A stretch of DNA of 53,029 nucleotides from Desulfovibrio sp. OttesenSCG-928-G15 (GTDB lineage: Bacteria; Desulfobacterota; Desulfovibrionia; Desulfovibrionales; Desulfovibrionaceae). Both the position numbers and the translations under genes were made by a program. The stretch spans positions 1-53,029 of the forward strand of contig JAJDIC010000004.1 of NCBI GenBank assembly GCA_030266525.1. The letters run 5' to 3'. Within the stretch, counting starts at the first letter, position 1, and the number at the start of each line of letters is the position of its first letter. Shown here piece after piece: positions 52,511 through 53,029 of this stretch. The notes beneath the pieces were generated by a model, which was given only the letters and a program-made list of their open reading frames with translations, did no database searches and was not told where the DNA came from.

Positions 52511-52795
52511 ATGACCAAAGCTGAGTTTATCATCGCGCTTAAGGACGCGCTTCCAGAGGTTTTTCCAACCAAAACCGCAGCGGAAAAGGCCTACCTGGCT
52601 TTTTGTCGTATTCTGTCTGACGCTGCGGTTTCTTCTGATGGCGTTCGCCTCCCGCGTGTTGGTTCCTTTTCCGTCACCAACAGGGCTGCCCGCACCGGCA
52701 GGAACCCCAAAACAGGCGAAGCCATTCGCATTCCCGCGCGCAAAGCGGTTAAATTCACCCCTTCTGACGCGCTTTCCGCCAAAATTACGCAATAA
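52511..52795 (+). CDS. HU/IHF family DNA-binding protein
   Basis: A 94-residue HU-type nucleoid protein. The N-terminal helices (MTKAEFIIALKDALPEVFPT) pack into the dimer core, GVRLPRVGSFSVTNRAARTG leads to the DNA-binding arm, and GRNPKTGEAIRIPARKAVKF carries the conserved arm motif with the intercalating proline in IPA. The long FPTKTAAEKAYLAFCRILSD stretch differs from the usual HU helix 1-2 turn. AAGGAG stands seven bases before the ATG. It is a single-gene unit; the 230 bases after it to the window end show no gene. Confidence 0.9.
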   Translation: MTKAEFIIALKDALPEVFPTKTAAEKAYLAFCRILSDAAVSSDGVRLPRVGSFSVTNRAARTGRNPKTGEAIRIPARKAVKFTPSDALSAKITQ

Positions 52796-53029
52796 CGCGT
52801 CTGGCCTGCTTAACGGGCCGACTGGAATACTTCGCAAACGCGCCATGGGCGTGGCAAGCCAAACGCCCCACACATGCGCATCGCTACGCGCCCAGCAAAA
52901 TCGGCCAACCCCTGCGAGGTAAAAACAATCGGCCCGCGACCACAAAAAATACAACCACACGCGAACAATACCACTACAAAAATTAACCGGATGGAAAAAG
53001 TTCCTTGCCTTCATCGGCCGCATTTGCTA
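52796..53029. other. sequence after the HU gene, no feature seen
   Basis: No gene, strong hairpin or promoter is recognisable up to the window end. An open frame on the minus strand here overlaps the HU gene and has no family features. Confidence 0.5.

Noticed and set aside
52027..52524. A 165-codon plus-strand frame before HU
   Set aside because: Composition is unlike neighbouring genes, there is no ribosome site and it overlaps the HU start and its AAGGAG site.

Overview
The window looks like a chromosomal segment from a sulfate-reducing deltaproteobacterium of the Desulfovibrio group. The clues are AhbC, a radical-SAM enzyme of the siroheme-dependent heme pathway; a flagellar operon that ends in csrA-fliW; two TauE/SafE permeases; a PurS-PurL fusion; and a stand-alone AICAR transformylase. 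The species is not determined. Most of the window is ordinary core chromosome. I see no rRNA, tRNA, CRISPR array, full insertion sequence or prophage.

Layout. Bases 1-12,900 hold a partial TauE/SafE permease, a nucleoside deoxyribosyltransferase-like protein, a lone MetQ, a membrane protein, a diguanylate cyclase, a TPR protein, a tandem CAP-domain protein, a large hybrid histidine kinase overlapping a DUF721 gene, ahbC and a DUF503 gene. Bases 12,960-21,110 hold a small MITE-like element and then the operon flgI-flgJ-flgN-flgK-flgL-csrA-fliW on the minus strand, read from a good sigma-54 promoter at its head. Bases 21,250-27,110 (minus) hold a HtpX-type protease, a 26-codon membrane micro-ORF with its own promoter and terminator, ispG-tadA, a LOG-family protein, an exostosin-like glycosyltransferase and an acidic protein resembling adhesin prefix domains. 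Bases 27,395-37,355 hold a ClC transporter, a PaaK-like ligase, a second TauE/SafE permease, an orphan flagellin-like gene with a near-consensus sigma-28 promoter, aroA and purSL. Bases 37,716-47,489 form a plus-strand run: AICAR transformylase, an RNase II-type nuclease, plsY, thrC, a DedA protein, a lipoprotein, xseA and an M23 lipoprotein. The rest holds a rubrerythrin-like protein, an EVE protein, a small membrane ORF, a cyclophilin, ruvC, an HD phosphohydrolase, a CII-like regulator and an HU protein.

How it fits together. Motility and its control dominate: P-ring, rod cap, chaperone, hook-filament junction proteins and the CsrA/FliW switch are in one operon, and a separate sigma-28 flagellin-like gene would be switched on late in the same cascade. 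Biosynthesis is represented by purine (purSL and the divergent transformylase), shikimate (aroA), isoprenoid (ispG), heme (ahbC), threonine (thrC) and phospholipid (plsY) genes.

The least explained material is non-coding or degenerate: long palindromes in several intergenic spaces, some recurring within the window; a MITE-like element touching the end of fliW; a 25-bp perfect inverted repeat; a three-arm hairpin set that could switch; the 26-codon transcription unit; and two envelope or flagellar proteins (a CAP protein and FlgJ) whose enzyme-like domains have lost key residues.
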